Assembly (NCBI RefSeq): GCF_000191065.1
Contig: NZ_GL872282.1
Span: 1,078,466-1,142,465 of the forward strand
Direction of reading: 5' to 3'
DNA from: Prevotella multiformis DSM 16608
GTDB lineage: Bacteria; Bacteroidota; Bacteroidia; Bacteroidales; Bacteroidaceae
DNA length: 64,000 bases
Positions 20,726 through 31,700 of this stretch are shown piece after piece. The notes under the pieces are model-generated. The model did not search any database. It was given only the letters and a program-made list of their open reading frames with translations, and had not been told where the DNA came from. Position 1 is the stretch's first letter. Each line of letters starts with the position of its first letter. The translations under genes were made by a program, and so were the position numbers.

Positions 20726-20733
20726 TAATTTTG
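20726..20733 (+). promoter_or_regulatory. Possible -7 box of the galactan locus
   Basis: TAATTTTG fits TAnnTTTG and gives a leader of roughly 165 bases before the second susC. No -33 TTTG at the right distance, which would suit a promoter that needs the HTCS activator. Confidence 0.35.
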
Positions 20734-20904
20734 CCACATCAAACGGATCGCCTCTCTCTCTGGCAGGCTGCTCCTGACCTGGACGAAGGTGTCATCGGTC
20801 AGCCTCTCCAGCCTTGTTGCAGGGAGGACAGGAGGCGGCCGGCCGGCTCTGGGGAGCACGATTTCTTATACCGGATACAATTATCTATATAACTAAAAAC
20901 CAAT

Positions 20905-23874
20905 ATGATTTACAAAAGCAATTTCAAAGCGCGCTTGTTCTGTATGGTTTTCCTTGTCTTTCTCGTCACTGCGTCTTCTTTCGCACAGAATGTCAGGACG
21001 GTGACAGGCACGGTGTCGGACGACAATGGGGAAGCCCTTGTCGGTGCGACCGTGACGACAGGGAGGCAAGGGAAAGGCACTGTCACCGATCTTGACGGAA
21101 AGTTCGTCCTTGAAGTAGACGGGCAGACGGCAGAAGTGCAGGTCTCCTATGTCGGTTACAAGACCCGGACGGTGCGCATCCCCGCAAGGGGACCGCTGTC
21201 TGTCACGCTTGCCTCTGACGAGCAGGTCCTGCAGGAGGCTGTCGTCATCGGTTACGGTGTACAGCGCAGGAGCGATCTTACCGGCTCCGTGTCGAGTGTG
21301 GGCAGCAAGGATTTCAACCAGGGGGTTGTCAGTTCGCCCGAGGCACTGGTCAATGGCAAGGTAAGCGGTGTGCAGATTGTCAACAGCGGCGGCTCGCCCT
21401 CGGCGGGCAGTACGATCCGCATCCGTGGCGGCGCATCGCTCAATGCGTCCAACGACCCGCTGATAGTGCTCGACGGCATGCCCATGGAGGTCGGCGGGTC
21501 GGTTTCCGGCAGCGGAAACTTCCTGAGTCTCATCAATCCGAACGACATCGAGAGCATGACTATCCTCAAGGATGCGTCCTCGACGGCCATCTACGGATCG
21601 CGTGCCTCCAACGGTGTCATCATCATCACCACTAAGAAGGGCACCAGTTCCGTCCGCCCGAAGATCACGTTCTCCTCGACGAACGCCCTCCAGACTCCCA
21701 CCCGGACGGCTGATATGATTACACGTGACGAGCTGTACCGTCTGGTGCGCACTTACGGCAATGACAGCCAGAAGTCGCTGCTCAACGACGGTGTCGACAC
21801 CGACTGGAACAAAGAAATATTCCATACCGCTTTCGGAACGGACAACAACCTTGGTATCTCCGGCAGGGCTGGTGCGATGCCTTACCGCCTGTCCCTCGGC
21901 ATAAGCGACCAGAACGGAATCCTGCGGACGGACAATGTGACCCGCTACACCGGCAGCCTTACGCTCACTCCCACCCTCCTGGACAACCGTGTCAAGCTGA
22001 ATGTCAACTTGAAGGCGACCTATGGCGACAACCGATTTGCCAATACGGAAGCCATCTGGAGCGCTGCCACGCACAATCCCTGTTCGCCGGTCTATTCGGG
22101 CAGCGACGCTTTCCTCGGCTATCACGAAGCGGTCGATGCCAACGGCGTTCCTGTCACGGGTGCTACGGGAAATCCGGCAGGACTACTTTCCAATTATCAT
22201 TCCACGAGCAAGGTCTGCCGGGTCATCGGCAGCCTCGATGCAGATTACAGCTTCCGTTTCCTGCCCGGTCTCCATGCCCACCTTACGCTCGGCTACGACG
22301 GGTCGCGCGGCCGGGGACACGTCTATGTGCCACACGAAGCCTACCAGTATTACAACACAGGAGGCCGCAACTACGGGTACGGGCCGCAGAAGAACCGGAA
22401 CAGGCTGTTCACGTTCTATTTCAACTACAACAGATATGTGGAGCGTATCAAGAGCAACTTTGAGGTCACGGCCGGTTACGACTACCAGTTCTGGAAGTAC
22501 ACCAACGCCGCCTACACCGAACTCAATGACAGAGAACCGGCCGAGCAGCAGGCTGCCTCTGCCGCCGACGACCAGCGGCATGTCCTGCTCTCGTATTACG
22601 GCCGTCTGAACTACAGCTTCGACGGCAGGTATCTGCTCACGGCCAGTCTGCGCCGCGACGGTTCCTCCCGCTTCGGCAAGGACAGCCGGTGGGGTTCTTT
22701 CCCGTCGGTCGCACTGGGATGGCGGGTGTCTGAGGAAGGCTTCTTCAAGGTGCTCAAACCGGCTTTCAGCACGCTGAAACTGCGTGCCAGCTATGGTGTG
22801 ACCGGGCAGCAGGACGGCATTGCCAATTACTGCTATCTGCCTTTGTACACGCTCAGCCAGCGCGGGGCCTATTATATGTTCGGAGGCATTCCGACGGCAA
22901 CCTACCGTCCGTCCGCATACAACAGCGGTCTGAAGTGGGAGACGACAAAGGCCTGGAACTGGGGGCTGGACTTCGGATTTTTCGGCGACAGGCTGACAGG
23001 TTCCATCGACTATTACCGCCGCAGGACAGAAGATCTGCTGGCCACGGTCCCTGTTGCAGCCGGTACGAACTTCAACAAGCAGATGCTGAGCAACGTGGGG
23101 AATATCACGGGCAAAGGTGTGGAAATCTCCCTGTCTGCAACGCCTGTGCAGACAGACAGCTGGGAGTGGAGCCTCAGCGGTAATGCGACCTGGCAGCGCA
23201 ACCGGATTACGAATCTCCGCCTCAACGCCCGTTCGGCATCGCCCCACACGCCGGCCGGTGCCATCGACTCGCATTATGTACAGGTGCTGTCAGAGGGGCA
23301 TGCACCTTATAGTTACTACGTCTACAAGCAGATTTATGACGAGAGGACAGGACTGCCGATAGAAGGACTCTACGCCGACCTCAACGGCGACGGAAAGGTA
23401 GACTCGAAGGACCTGTACCATCACCATTCGCCGTCGGCCGACTGGCTCTTCGGTCTCTCCACGTCAGTGCGCTGGAAGCGGCTCACGCTGAGCACATCGC
23501 TCCGTGCCAGTGTCGGCAATTACCTCTACAACGGAATGGCGATGAATACGGGTGCATGGGAAACGATGTCGTACAACAGCTACCAGCTCAACCGCCTCAA
23601 TGCCAGCTATCTGGAGACACATTTCCGGAAACGGCAGTTCGAGAGCGACCTCTATGTGGAGAACGCTTCGTTCCTGAAGATGGACAACCTGCAGCTGTCG
23701 TACAATTTCGGGAAGATTGCGAAGTGGTGTTCGCTCAACGCCTCGTTCATGGTGCAGAACGTGTTTACCCTCACGGATTACACGGGTGTCGACCCGGAGT
23801 GCCAGGGCGGCATAGACATGAGCGTGTACCCGCGTCCCCGTATCTATTCTCTGACCATAGGATTGGATTTCTAA
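20905..23874 (+). CDS. SusC-type TonB-dependent transporter of the galactan locus
   Basis: 989 residues. After the signal peptide (cleavage near SSFAQN) comes a CarboxypepD_reg-like domain (VTGTVSDDNGEALVGATV, about 31-110), then the TonB box region EAVVIGYG, the plug (IRIRGGASLNASNDPLIVLDG; STAIYGSRASNGVIIITTKKG) and a barrel ending IYSLTIGLDF. It should import beta-1,4-galacto-oligosaccharides produced at the surface by the GH53 enzyme encoded in the same operon. susD starts 13 bases later. The family is certain; the ligand is inferred from the operon. Confidence 0.94.
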   Translation: MIYKSNFKARLFCMVFLVFLVTASSFAQNVRTVTGTVSDDNGEALVGATVTTGRQGKGTVTDLDGKFVLEVDGQTAEVQVSYVGYKTRTVRIPARGPLSVTLASDEQVLQEAVVIGYGVQRRSDLTGSVSSVGSKDFNQGVVSSPEALVNGKVSGVQIVNSGGSPSAGSTIRIRGGASLNASNDPLIVLDGMPMEVGGSVSGSGNFLSLINPNDIESMTILKDASSTAIYGSRASNGVIIITTKKGTSSVRPKITFSSTNALQTPTRTADMITRDELYRLVRTYGNDSQKSLLNDGVDTDWNKEIFHTAFGTDNNLGISGRAGAMPYRLSLGISDQNGILRTDNVTRYTGSLTLTPTLLDNRVKLNVNLKATYGDNRFANTEAIWSAATHNPCSPVYSGSDAFLGYHEAVDANGVPVTGATGNPAGLLSNYHSTSKVCRVIGSLDADYSFRFLPGLHAHLTLGYDGSRGRGHVYVPHEAYQYYNTGGRNYGYGPQKNRNRLFTFYFNYNRYVERIKSNFEVTAGYDYQFWKYTNAAYTELNDREPAEQQAASAADDQRHVLLSYYGRLNYSFDGRYLLTASLRRDGSSRFGKDSRWGSFPSVALGWRVSEEGFFKVLKPAFSTLKLRASYGVTGQQDGIANYCYLPLYTLSQRGAYYMFGGIPTATYRPSAYNSGLKWETTKAWNWGLDFGFFGDRLTGSIDYYRRRTEDLLATVPVAAGTNFNKQMLSNVGNITGKGVEISLSATPVQTDSWEWSLSGNATWQRNRITNLRLNARSASPHTPAGAIDSHYVQVLSEGHAPYSYYVYKQIYDERTGLPIEGLYADLNGDGKVDSKDLYHHHSPSADWLFGLSTSVRWKRLTLSTSLRASVGNYLYNGMAMNTGAWETMSYNSYQLNRLNASYLETHFRKRQFESDLYVENASFLKMDNLQLSYNFGKIAKWCSLNASFMVQNVFTLTDYTGVDPECQGGIDMSVYPRPRIYSLTIGLDF

Positions 23875-23887
23875 AACATCGAAAACA

Positions 23888-25462
23888 ATGAAGACAAAAC
23901 ATATCATTCTTATTACTCTGGCCGTATGCGGTCTGAACGCCTGCACGGCCGACCTCGACCAGACTCCCCATACCGACAGCCAGCATTCCGCCGGTGAAGT
24001 CTACGGCACGGAAGAAGGATACAGGCAGGCACTTGCCAAACTGTATGCCTCGTTTGTCATCACCGGACAGGAACAGGGCGGCGGCAATGCCGATCTGGCA
24101 AGCAACAGCGGCTACGACTTCCTCCGCGGCTACTTCAATCTCCAGGAGGCACCTACTGACGAGCTGGCGGGGACATGGCTCTCGGGCGACAAGATAGAGG
24201 GACTGACCTATATGTCGTGGGATGCCAGCGACCCCTGGGTGGCCGACACCTACTATCGTGCATACTATACGATTGCCTTGTGCAATGAGTTCCTGCGCCA
24301 TGACACCGAAGCCGTCTCCGGGGGGAACAGCCGTCTGAAGGCCTACCGTGCGGAGGCCCGCTTCCTGCGTGCGCTGTCCTACTACTACGTGCTCGACCTT
24401 TTCGGGAAGGGACCTTTCGTGGATGAAACGATGGGCGTCGGATCTTACACGCCCGGGTGTTACAGCAACAGGCAGCTCTTCAGTTATATCGAATCGGAAC
24501 TGAAAAGCATATCCTCCGACGGCCTGCAGGCCCCGCAGTCGTGCGAATACGGACGTGCATCAAAGGCTGCTGCATGGGCTCTGCTGGCGAAGCTGTACCT
24601 CAATGCAGAAGTGTACGGTGCCGGTATGCACTACACAGACTGCATTACCTGCTGCAAGAAAATCGTCAGTGCCGGCTTTTCCCTTGAGCAGGATTACGGC
24701 AAACTGTTCAATGCCGACAATGACAAGCGTACCAACGAGATTATCTTCCCGCTTGTCGTCGATGCCGTCCACACGGTCTCCTGGGGTGCCACGACCTATA
24801 TCGTCTGTGGCGAATGCGGCAACACCAGCACCCAGAATCCTGCCCGCTATGGACTGACGAACGGATGGGGTATGTTCCGTGTGCGGGGTGAACTGCCGCA
24901 GCTTTTCGCAGGCAGGGAGAAGACCGACCGGCGGTACAGGTTCTATACCGACGGTCAGGAGCAATGGCTCGGAAAGGGCATCGACAACCAGTCGGAAGGT
25001 TATTTCGGCGAGAAATACTCCAATCTTACCGATGCAGGCGAGCCTGCCAGCAATACGGGAGCGGCAGGGTGCAGCATTGATTATCCTGTGTTCCGCCTTG
25101 CGGATGTGTACCTCATGCTTGCTGAGAGCGTGCTGCGTGGCGGACAGGGTGCGTCACGTGCCGAGGCACTGCAATGCGTCAACCGTGTGAGGGAGCGTGC
25201 CTTCGGCAATGCCGACGGCGACATCCGTGCGGCGCAGCTCACGCTGAAGTTCATCCTCGACGAGCGGGGTCGCGAACTCTACTGGGAGTGTACACGCCGC
25301 ACGGATCTCATACGGTACGGCCTGTTCACAGGGGATGCGTACACGTGGCAGTGGAAAGGCGGCGTGGCAGACGGACGTGCCACGGACAGCCGGTACAATG
25401 TCTATCCGATTCCCGCGGCCGAACTGTCGGCCAACCCCAATCTTTCAAACGAAAATTATTAA
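23888..25462 (+). CDS. SusD-type lipoprotein of the galactan locus
   Basis: 524 residues, lipoprotein signal with Cys19 (LNAC). RagB/SusD blocks are clear: LKAYRAEARFLRALSYYYVLDLFGKGPFV, WALLAKLYLNAEVY, FRLADVYLMLAESVLRGG, and ILDERGRELYWECTRRTDLIRYGLF. It is the lid and ligand-capture partner of the SusC just upstream, exposed at the cell surface. Gaps of 13 and 14 bases to its neighbours show one transcript. Confidence 0.94.
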   Translation: MKTKHIILITLAVCGLNACTADLDQTPHTDSQHSAGEVYGTEEGYRQALAKLYASFVITGQEQGGGNADLASNSGYDFLRGYFNLQEAPTDELAGTWLSGDKIEGLTYMSWDASDPWVADTYYRAYYTIALCNEFLRHDTEAVSGGNSRLKAYRAEARFLRALSYYYVLDLFGKGPFVDETMGVGSYTPGCYSNRQLFSYIESELKSISSDGLQAPQSCEYGRASKAAAWALLAKLYLNAEVYGAGMHYTDCITCCKKIVSAGFSLEQDYGKLFNADNDKRTNEIIFPLVVDAVHTVSWGATTYIVCGECGNTSTQNPARYGLTNGWGMFRVRGELPQLFAGREKTDRRYRFYTDGQEQWLGKGIDNQSEGYFGEKYSNLTDAGEPASNTGAAGCSIDYPVFRLADVYLMLAESVLRGGQGASRAEALQCVNRVRERAFGNADGDIRAAQLTLKFILDERGRELYWECTRRTDLIRYGLFTGDAYTWQWKGGVADGRATDSRYNVYPIPAAELSANPNLSNENY

Positions 25463-25476
25463 CTCCCTGATAGGTT

Positions 25477-27174
25477 ATGAACAAAACAAAATATTTTTTA
25501 CTATCTTTGCTGGCCGTCCTGTCCTCTGCCTCATGCAGCACCGATGCTGACCTGATTTCCTCCAGCGGAGCACAGGCCGTAGAACTGGACGGATCCGGCG
25601 ATGTCGTCCTCGACAAGAACCATAAGCCGGATCTTGCCCTGACCCTCTACTGGACGGACAATTCCCGGCTGTCCACCAGCGATGAGCGTGTACAGGCACC
25701 GGCCGGTACGACAGCAAACACGTTGCAGTTCGCCGGTACGGAGGATTTCTCCTCTCCGGTGGAAGTCCTCACCAAGGCCGGCAGCACTTCCCTGCAGTAC
25801 ACGGTCGAGGCACTCAACACGCTTGCCGGACGGCTGGGGCTGGCGGGCGATACGCCGTCGCCCCTGTACATACGGATGAAGTCGGTGCTGGCGAACAACC
25901 TGGATCCCGTGTACAGCAACGTTTACCGCATACAGGTCACCCCTTACCGGATTGACATGAGCCGGGCCTTCATCCTCGCCTCCGACCGTACTGACACCGG
26001 CAGGCGGCTTTCTTCGCCCGAGTCCGACGGCATCTACCGCGGGTTCGTGGGGGCTGCCGGATGGTACAACTGGTGGCTGCAGGAAGGCGACGGCACGCTC
26101 TGGGGCAATGTCGGCGACGACGGCGGCGGCAAGGCGTTTGCGGCAGGCAGCGGCGAGACGCATTGGAACTTCTGGTTTCCGGGGCCGTCAGGCTGTTACT
26201 ACACGGTCGTGAACACCCCGCGGCAGGAATGGAGTGCGCTGTACATTCCTTCGCTTTCCGTCAGCGGAGCCATCGAGGGCGAAATGACCTACGACAGGAA
26301 GACGGGCAGGTGGACGCTGCCCTTCCATGCGGCATCAGCCGGAGAGGTAAGGATCCGTATCAGCGGTACCGGCAGGCAATACAATGTCTCTACCGGGACA
26401 GACGACGAGGCTGCCCTCCGCACGGACGTGGCTTTTGGCATGGAGAACGGGAAGATCACATTCGGTTCTGTCCCTACTGACATCACGGTGCAGGTTCCTT
26501 CTGCGGGCGACCAGACGCTGATGCTGGATCTTTCCGATCCGACGGGCTGGACCTGCACGGCAGGCAAGGGCAGCACTCCGGAAGAAGTCCCGGGAAAGCT
26601 GTACATCCTCGGCAACGACGACCTGTGGGACTACACGGAATATCTGACGCTGTACGACGAGGACAATCTCTGCTATGCCGCAGCGGTCAGTTTCAATTCC
26701 TCATGGGGCTATTACTTCTCGAAGGCCTATCAGGACTGGACGGAAATCGACCAGGATCCCGCCACGGAGGAGAAGAAGCTCACCGTGAAAGGCCGGAACA
26801 TTCCCCAGCCCGGCAAAGGCCTGTATGTCGTTTGCGCCTCGCTCGGTTGGATGAGCTACTGGTATCCGATGGACGAGGCTGTCACGGAAGTCGCATATGC
26901 CGGCTTCAACGACAGCTGGGAACCGGTCGGGATGTCCCCCGTAGCCGGCCGTCCCGGGGTATATGCCGCAACGGTCGCGGCGACAGCCGATACCCCGTGG
27001 GGCGTGCAGATTCTCCTCAATGGTTCCAGCAAGAATCTGTTTGGCACGCAGGCTGACGGCACGCTCCGGTGGGGCAGGAAGGAAGATGGCGCACCGAAGG
27101 GATGGAAGGTCGGGAAGACCTATGCCTTCACCGTCGATCTCTGCAAGGGCACTTATACATTAACTGAACAATAA
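25477..27174 (+). CDS. SusE-type surface glycan-binding lipoprotein
   Basis: 565 residues, lipoprotein signal with Cys20 (SSASC). The N-terminal Ig-like SusE domain is recognisable (LDKNHKPDLALTLYWTDNS). It is followed by two or three beta-sandwich domains with exposed aromatic residues (WDYTEYLTLYDED, FNSSWGYYFSKAYQDW, GFNDSWEPVGMSP), like SusE/SusF starch-binding modules. In the known pectic galactan loci of Bacteroides a SusE-like protein sits between SusD and GH53, as here. Binding of galactan is therefore likely but not shown. Confidence 0.85.
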   Translation: MNKTKYFLLSLLAVLSSASCSTDADLISSSGAQAVELDGSGDVVLDKNHKPDLALTLYWTDNSRLSTSDERVQAPAGTTANTLQFAGTEDFSSPVEVLTKAGSTSLQYTVEALNTLAGRLGLAGDTPSPLYIRMKSVLANNLDPVYSNVYRIQVTPYRIDMSRAFILASDRTDTGRRLSSPESDGIYRGFVGAAGWYNWWLQEGDGTLWGNVGDDGGGKAFAAGSGETHWNFWFPGPSGCYYTVVNTPRQEWSALYIPSLSVSGAIEGEMTYDRKTGRWTLPFHAASAGEVRIRISGTGRQYNVSTGTDDEAALRTDVAFGMENGKITFGSVPTDITVQVPSAGDQTLMLDLSDPTGWTCTAGKGSTPEEVPGKLYILGNDDLWDYTEYLTLYDEDNLCYAAAVSFNSSWGYYFSKAYQDWTEIDQDPATEEKKLTVKGRNIPQPGKGLYVVCASLGWMSYWYPMDEAVTEVAYAGFNDSWEPVGMSPVAGRPGVYAATVAATADTPWGVQILLNGSSKNLFGTQADGTLRWGRKEDGAPKGWKVGKTYAFTVDLCKGTYTLTEQ

Positions 27175-27199
27175 ACAACATCCTTATACAACTGTAAAA

Positions 27200-28246
27200 A
27201 TGAAGAAGTTTTTTAATATGATCGCCCTGCTGCTGTTCATCACAGGCGTGCAGGCATCCTGCAACAAAGAAGACAGTCCCGTGACCTCCCCCCGGCAGCC
27301 GGAACAGACACCGGCCGCAGCCGGAACGTTCGCCAAAGGTGCGGACATAAGCTGGGTGACCCAGCTGGAGAGCGAGGGACAGAGCTTCTATGACGGGAAC
27401 GGCGGGCGCACGGAACTCATGACACTGCTCAAAAGAGACTGCCATGTAGACGCCGTCCGGCTGCGTGTCTGGGTAAATCCGGCATCGGGCTGGAACAACG
27501 CCGACGATGTGCTGGTGAAGGCGCGCCGGACTGCGGCACTGGGGCTGAGGGTCATGATCGACTTCCATTTCAGTGACAGCTGGGCTGATCCGGGACAGCA
27601 GACCGTTCCGGCAGCGTGGGCAGGCTACGACCTCCCGCAGATGAAGACGGCGGTGGCCGCCCATGTCACGTCGGTGCTGACGAAACTTAAGTCGTTCGGC
27701 ATCACCCCTGAATGGGTGCAGGTCGGCAACGAGACCCGCACGGGCATGCTGTGGCCGCTGGGCCGCATCGACAACGGGAGCAACTATGCCGAACTGACCA
27801 ATGCGGGCTACGATGCGGTAAAGGGTGTCTTCCCCGGCGCCAAGGTGATTGTCCACATTGACTGTGGCGACAACCTGGCGTTCTATACCCGTGTCTTCGA
27901 CTATATGCGGAAGTATGGCGGGAAGTACGATGTCATCGGTATGTCGCTCTATCCTGAAAAGGGAAAGGGTGCCGTCTATGCAGACAAATGTGTAGACAAT
28001 ATCAAGACGCTGTATGCCACCTATGGAAAACCGGTCATGCTCTGCGAGATCGGCATGGACTATGACAATGCCGAGGAGTGCCGCGACTGCATTGCCTCGG
28101 TCATCCGCAAAGGAAAGGCCACGGGACATCTCGAGGGGGTCTTCTACTGGGAGCCGGAAGCACCTGCCGGTTACAACGAAGGCTACAACAAGGGCTGTTT
28201 CGTCAACGGTACACCCACGGTGGCGCTGGATGCCTATGCGGAATAG
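27200..28246 (+). CDS. GH53 endo-beta-1,4-galactanase (lipoprotein)
   Basis: 348 residues with a lipoprotein signal (QASC, Cys21), so likely displayed on the outer membrane. The GH53 barrel is complete: ADISWVTQLE, VRLRVWVNP, IDFHFSDSWADPGQQ, acid/base Glu178 in VQVGNET, and nucleophile Glu283 in MLCEIGMDYD. It cuts the beta-1,4-galactan side chains of pectin (rhamnogalacturonan I) or type I arabinogalactan into oligosaccharides for the SusCD pair. It is the last gene of the susC-susD-susE operon (25-base gap). Confidence 0.94.
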   Translation: MKKFFNMIALLLFITGVQASCNKEDSPVTSPRQPEQTPAAAGTFAKGADISWVTQLESEGQSFYDGNGGRTELMTLLKRDCHVDAVRLRVWVNPASGWNNADDVLVKARRTAALGLRVMIDFHFSDSWADPGQQTVPAAWAGYDLPQMKTAVAAHVTSVLTKLKSFGITPEWVQVGNETRTGMLWPLGRIDNGSNYAELTNAGYDAVKGVFPGAKVIVHIDCGDNLAFYTRVFDYMRKYGGKYDVIGMSLYPEKGKGAVYADKCVDNIKTLYATYGKPVMLCEIGMDYDNAEECRDCIASVIRKGKATGHLEGVFYWEPEAPAGYNEGYNKGCFVNGTPTVALDAYAE

Positions 28247-28476
28247 CCCGCTGTGCAGCGGAGGACGGCGGGAAACCGCAGGCGGTGGGAGAACGGCTCG
28301 CTCTTCCGGACCGGGCTGGCAGACTGCCGTCCGCATCCGTCGAAAGTCCTTTTTTCCACTTCTTTTTCACGGTCTCCTCTTTCATCCGAAGGGCGGCTGG
28401 ATCCGGACTTGTATCCATCTGATGAACAGTGCATTATAAAGCCGTTTTCAAAAGGTGCTTGGTTGCGGTCTAAGGA

Positions 28477-28542
28477 GGCGTTGATTGAAGGCTGATGGGG
28501 CGTTGATTGAAGGGCAAGAGGGCGTTGGTTGGAATGTCGGGG
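28477..28542. repeat. Three 22-bp tandem repeats (GGCGTTGATTGAAG type, copy B)
   Basis: Units start at 28477, 28499 and 28521, each beginning GGCGTTGATTGAAG or GGCGTTGGTTGGAA. On the opposite strand they read CTTCAATCAACGCC, related to the CGCCCTTTTGAAGTCCAATC core of the long repeats at 39 and 63 kb. A GGTGCTTGGTTGC block precedes them at 28453. They lie between the GH53 stop and its probable terminator. Confidence 0.7.
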
Positions 28543-28673
28543 ACGGCAGGTCACAAAACGGCCGGTGCAATCCTGTCCGTTCCTTGGAGGCGGATCCGTC
28601 CGGAAGAGGGCTGTCCGCCGCTTCCCTGCCTTCCTGTCCGCTGCCGTGCGGAAAACACATTAAAAACAAGAAG

Positions 28674-28697
28674 AAGCCGCCCGGAAAGCGGCTTTTT
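28674..28697 (+). terminator. Terminator of the susCDE-GH53 operon
   Basis: AAGCCGC (28674-28680) pairs with GCGGCTT (28688-28694), 7-base loop, continuing into a T-run (TTTTT at 28693-28697). It lies 430 bases past the GH53 stop and just before the HTCS -7 box, separating the two transcripts. Confidence 0.75.
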
Positions 28698-28700
28698 CTG

Positions 28701-28708
28701 TAATTTTG
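28701..28708 (+). promoter_or_regulatory. Probable -7 box of the HTCS gene
   Basis: TAATTTTG, 67 bases before the HTCS ATG and immediately after the operon terminator. No consensus -33 is visible because the hairpin occupies that site. Confidence 0.45.
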
Positions 28709-28775
28709 CAAATGATTTGCCGTACGGGGAAAACAGGGACGGTCCTGTCTGCTCCACGGCTGTAATCTTTTTGGT

Positions 28776-31700
28776 ATGACAAAGATGTTCGGACATTTAA
28801 GACGAAGAATCCTCTCACTGCTGCTCCTTCTGTCGGGAGCAGCCTGCATGGCGTCCGGGTCGGCGCACTTCGCCCGGTTTTTCAACGTTTCTCTGCCTTA
28901 TGCGGCGAACGAGGTGGAGCAGGTGTGGCAGGACCGCCAGGGGATGGTCTGGCTCATCACGAGGCAGGGCGTGTTCACCTACGACGGTTACAGCACCCGG
29001 AAGATTACCGGCGGCAGCTTCTGGACTGCTGCCGCATTGAACCGCGACATCCTTATACTGGGCGGTGACGACGGACTCCGGTTTCTCGACATCAGGAGCG
29101 AACGGCTCTGCAACCCTCTGGGCAATGTCCCGCAGACGGGCGAGGTACGTGTAGTCGTCATGTCGGGAGGAGTCCTCTATGCGGGGACGAAGTCGAACGG
29201 TCTCTTCAGCTTCGACACCCGGCGCCGGCTGTGGCAGCGGTATATGGTTCCGGGCGGCAAGGACAATATCATCTACGCCATCCGACCTGTCGGCAACGGC
29301 GTGTACATAGGCCATCTGAAGGGACTCTCTTTCATGGACGGCAGGGGAAACATAAGGGACACGGGCATACACGACAATGTCTACAGCATCGATATAGACC
29401 GGAGACGCAGGTGTCTGTGGGTCGGAACGGAGCATGGTCTCCTGCACCGCAGTCTGGTGGACGGAAAGACGGCTCGTGCCCTGTCGGGCAGCACGTACAA
29501 CCATCCCCTCGTCCTGCCTGACGGCAACCTGCTCGTCGCTTCAGAATACGGCATGCTGGTGTTCAACCCGGAAAGCGGAAGCAGACGGACGGTGAGCCAT
29601 GACGTGTCGTCGCCTCTGTACAGTCTGCCCAGCAACCGTATCAACAGCTTCTTCCGCGACCGCCTGGGCAATATATGGATCTCCACCGACCACGGGGCGG
29701 CATTCGCCCGGCAGGCGGATCCTTTCGAGTACACCCGCATTGTCGACATGATCCGCTCGAACGAGGGAAACACCTTCACGAACGTCCTCGAGACGGCTGA
29801 CGGGGAGAAGTGGCTCGGAGGAGAGAACGGAATCCTGCACGTCACAAGGCGGGGCTGCAGATGGTTCAGGGTCGGCAGCGGACTGAAGAAGAACATGATA
29901 CGCCATATCTATGAAGACCGTGACCATGACATCTGGATCGCCACGGATGCGAGTATAGCCAGGTACGACCGGCAGGCGGACCGGTTCGACTATTTCACCC
30001 TCACCGGCAGCGACGGACGGAATTCGGACTGGGCCTATGCCCTCTACGAAGACGACCGGCGGAGGCTGTGGGTGGCCACCTACATGGGCGGACTGTACGT
30101 CGTCGACAAGAAGGCGCTGCTGCGGAGCGGCGGGACTTACCGGATGCTGCGGTCGCCCTTCGGGAAGGATGCCGAGCTGGTAAGCACGGCCTACCGGCTT
30201 GTTCCGGACGGCAGCGGACACCTGTGGACCTATACCGGCAAGGGACTGGTGTCCATCGACACACGCAGTTTCCGCGTGTCGCTCAGGCGGAAGATGTTTC
30301 TTGACGGCATGACGGTGGCAAGAGGCTCTGTATGGATTGACGTGCAGGGTCGTCTTTACAGATACGAGATGGCATCGGGCAGGTACACCGATACCGGGTT
30401 CAGCGTGGATGACGGCATGATCTATGCCTTCGTGAACGAGAACGCCCGGGTATGGATGTCGACGTCAGAAGGACTTTTCTACATCGACCTGCACGACAAT
30501 ACGGTCCATTCTTCGGGCAAGCCCGAGTACAGGTTCACGGCCGGTACTTACGTGGGTGCAGACCGTTCGATATGCTGGGGCGGACAGGATGTCGTGGCCA
30601 GGCAGCGGATATCGGACGGAAGGAACAGCCGTGACGTGGATGTTTACGTCACGGGGATAAGCGTCGACGGCAGAGCTGTCGGCGGCATTGTCCCGCGCTT
30701 TGCCACGGATATCCGTCTTGGCGGAAGGAAGAACATCTCCATCTTCCTTTCCACCTACGACTACGGCAACGGCAGCTCGGAAGTACTGTGGTACAGACTG
30801 GGCGACGGCAGCCGATGGATGCCGCTGGCTGCGGGGACGAACAGCATCGCCCTGCCGGCCCTGCCGGGCGGTGCCTGCGAACTGTATGTGTCGGCCGGTC
30901 CCCGGTCGGGCAGTGTCAGGAAGTACACGCTCTGGGTGCCCTATCCCTGGTACCGGCAGTGGTGGGCATGGCTGCTGTATCTTCTGTCGTCCTCGTCGCT
31001 TGTCTATGCGGTCTTCTCCTTTTACAGAAGGCGTGCGCAGCAGGAGCTAAGAGAACGCGAACGGGAGAACGCCATCGCCCTGACGGAGCAGAAGATGGAC
31101 TTCTTCGTCGAGATGTCGCATGAGGTCAAGACACCGCTCAGCCTGATCATAGCCCCGCTGGAGAAGCTGCTGTCGGAAACGACCAATGCCCGTTTCCGCG
31201 GGAAGCTGCGGTCGATACATGGCAATGCCATGCGGCTGAGCGACATCATCAACCGCATATTGGACTTCAAGCGGATGGAAGTCGAGGGCGATGACCGGAT
31301 TCTCGACTCGCACGTCGATTTCGTCTCCCTGGTGGGCAACTGTGTCCGTGAGTTTTCTGACCGGGCACGGGACCGGCAGGTGTCGCTGTCGTTCCACAGC
31401 TCCGTAGAGACGCTCTGGATGGATGTTGACATCGTCAAGATACAGTCGGTCGTCCGCAACCTCCTGTCCAATGCTGCAAAATATGTTGACGACAGGACGG
31501 GGCGGATTACGGTCAGCGTCGGTACGGGACAGGGCTGCGCAACGGTCAGCGTTGCTGACAACGGGCCGGGTGTCCCGGCAGGCGAACTCCGCCGGATCTT
31601 CTATAAGTACTACAAAGGCGACAGCCAGCATGACGGTACGGGGCTGGGGCTGGCCGTGGCGAGGAAATATGTGGAACTCCATGGGGGGACAATCGCCGCC

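Noticed and set aside
20895..23874. Extra start for the second susC upstream of 20905
   Set aside because: No in-frame ATG gives a better signal peptide.
28247..28475. Small gene after GH53
   Set aside because: Several short frames overlap, none with a start context, conserved motif or codon pattern.
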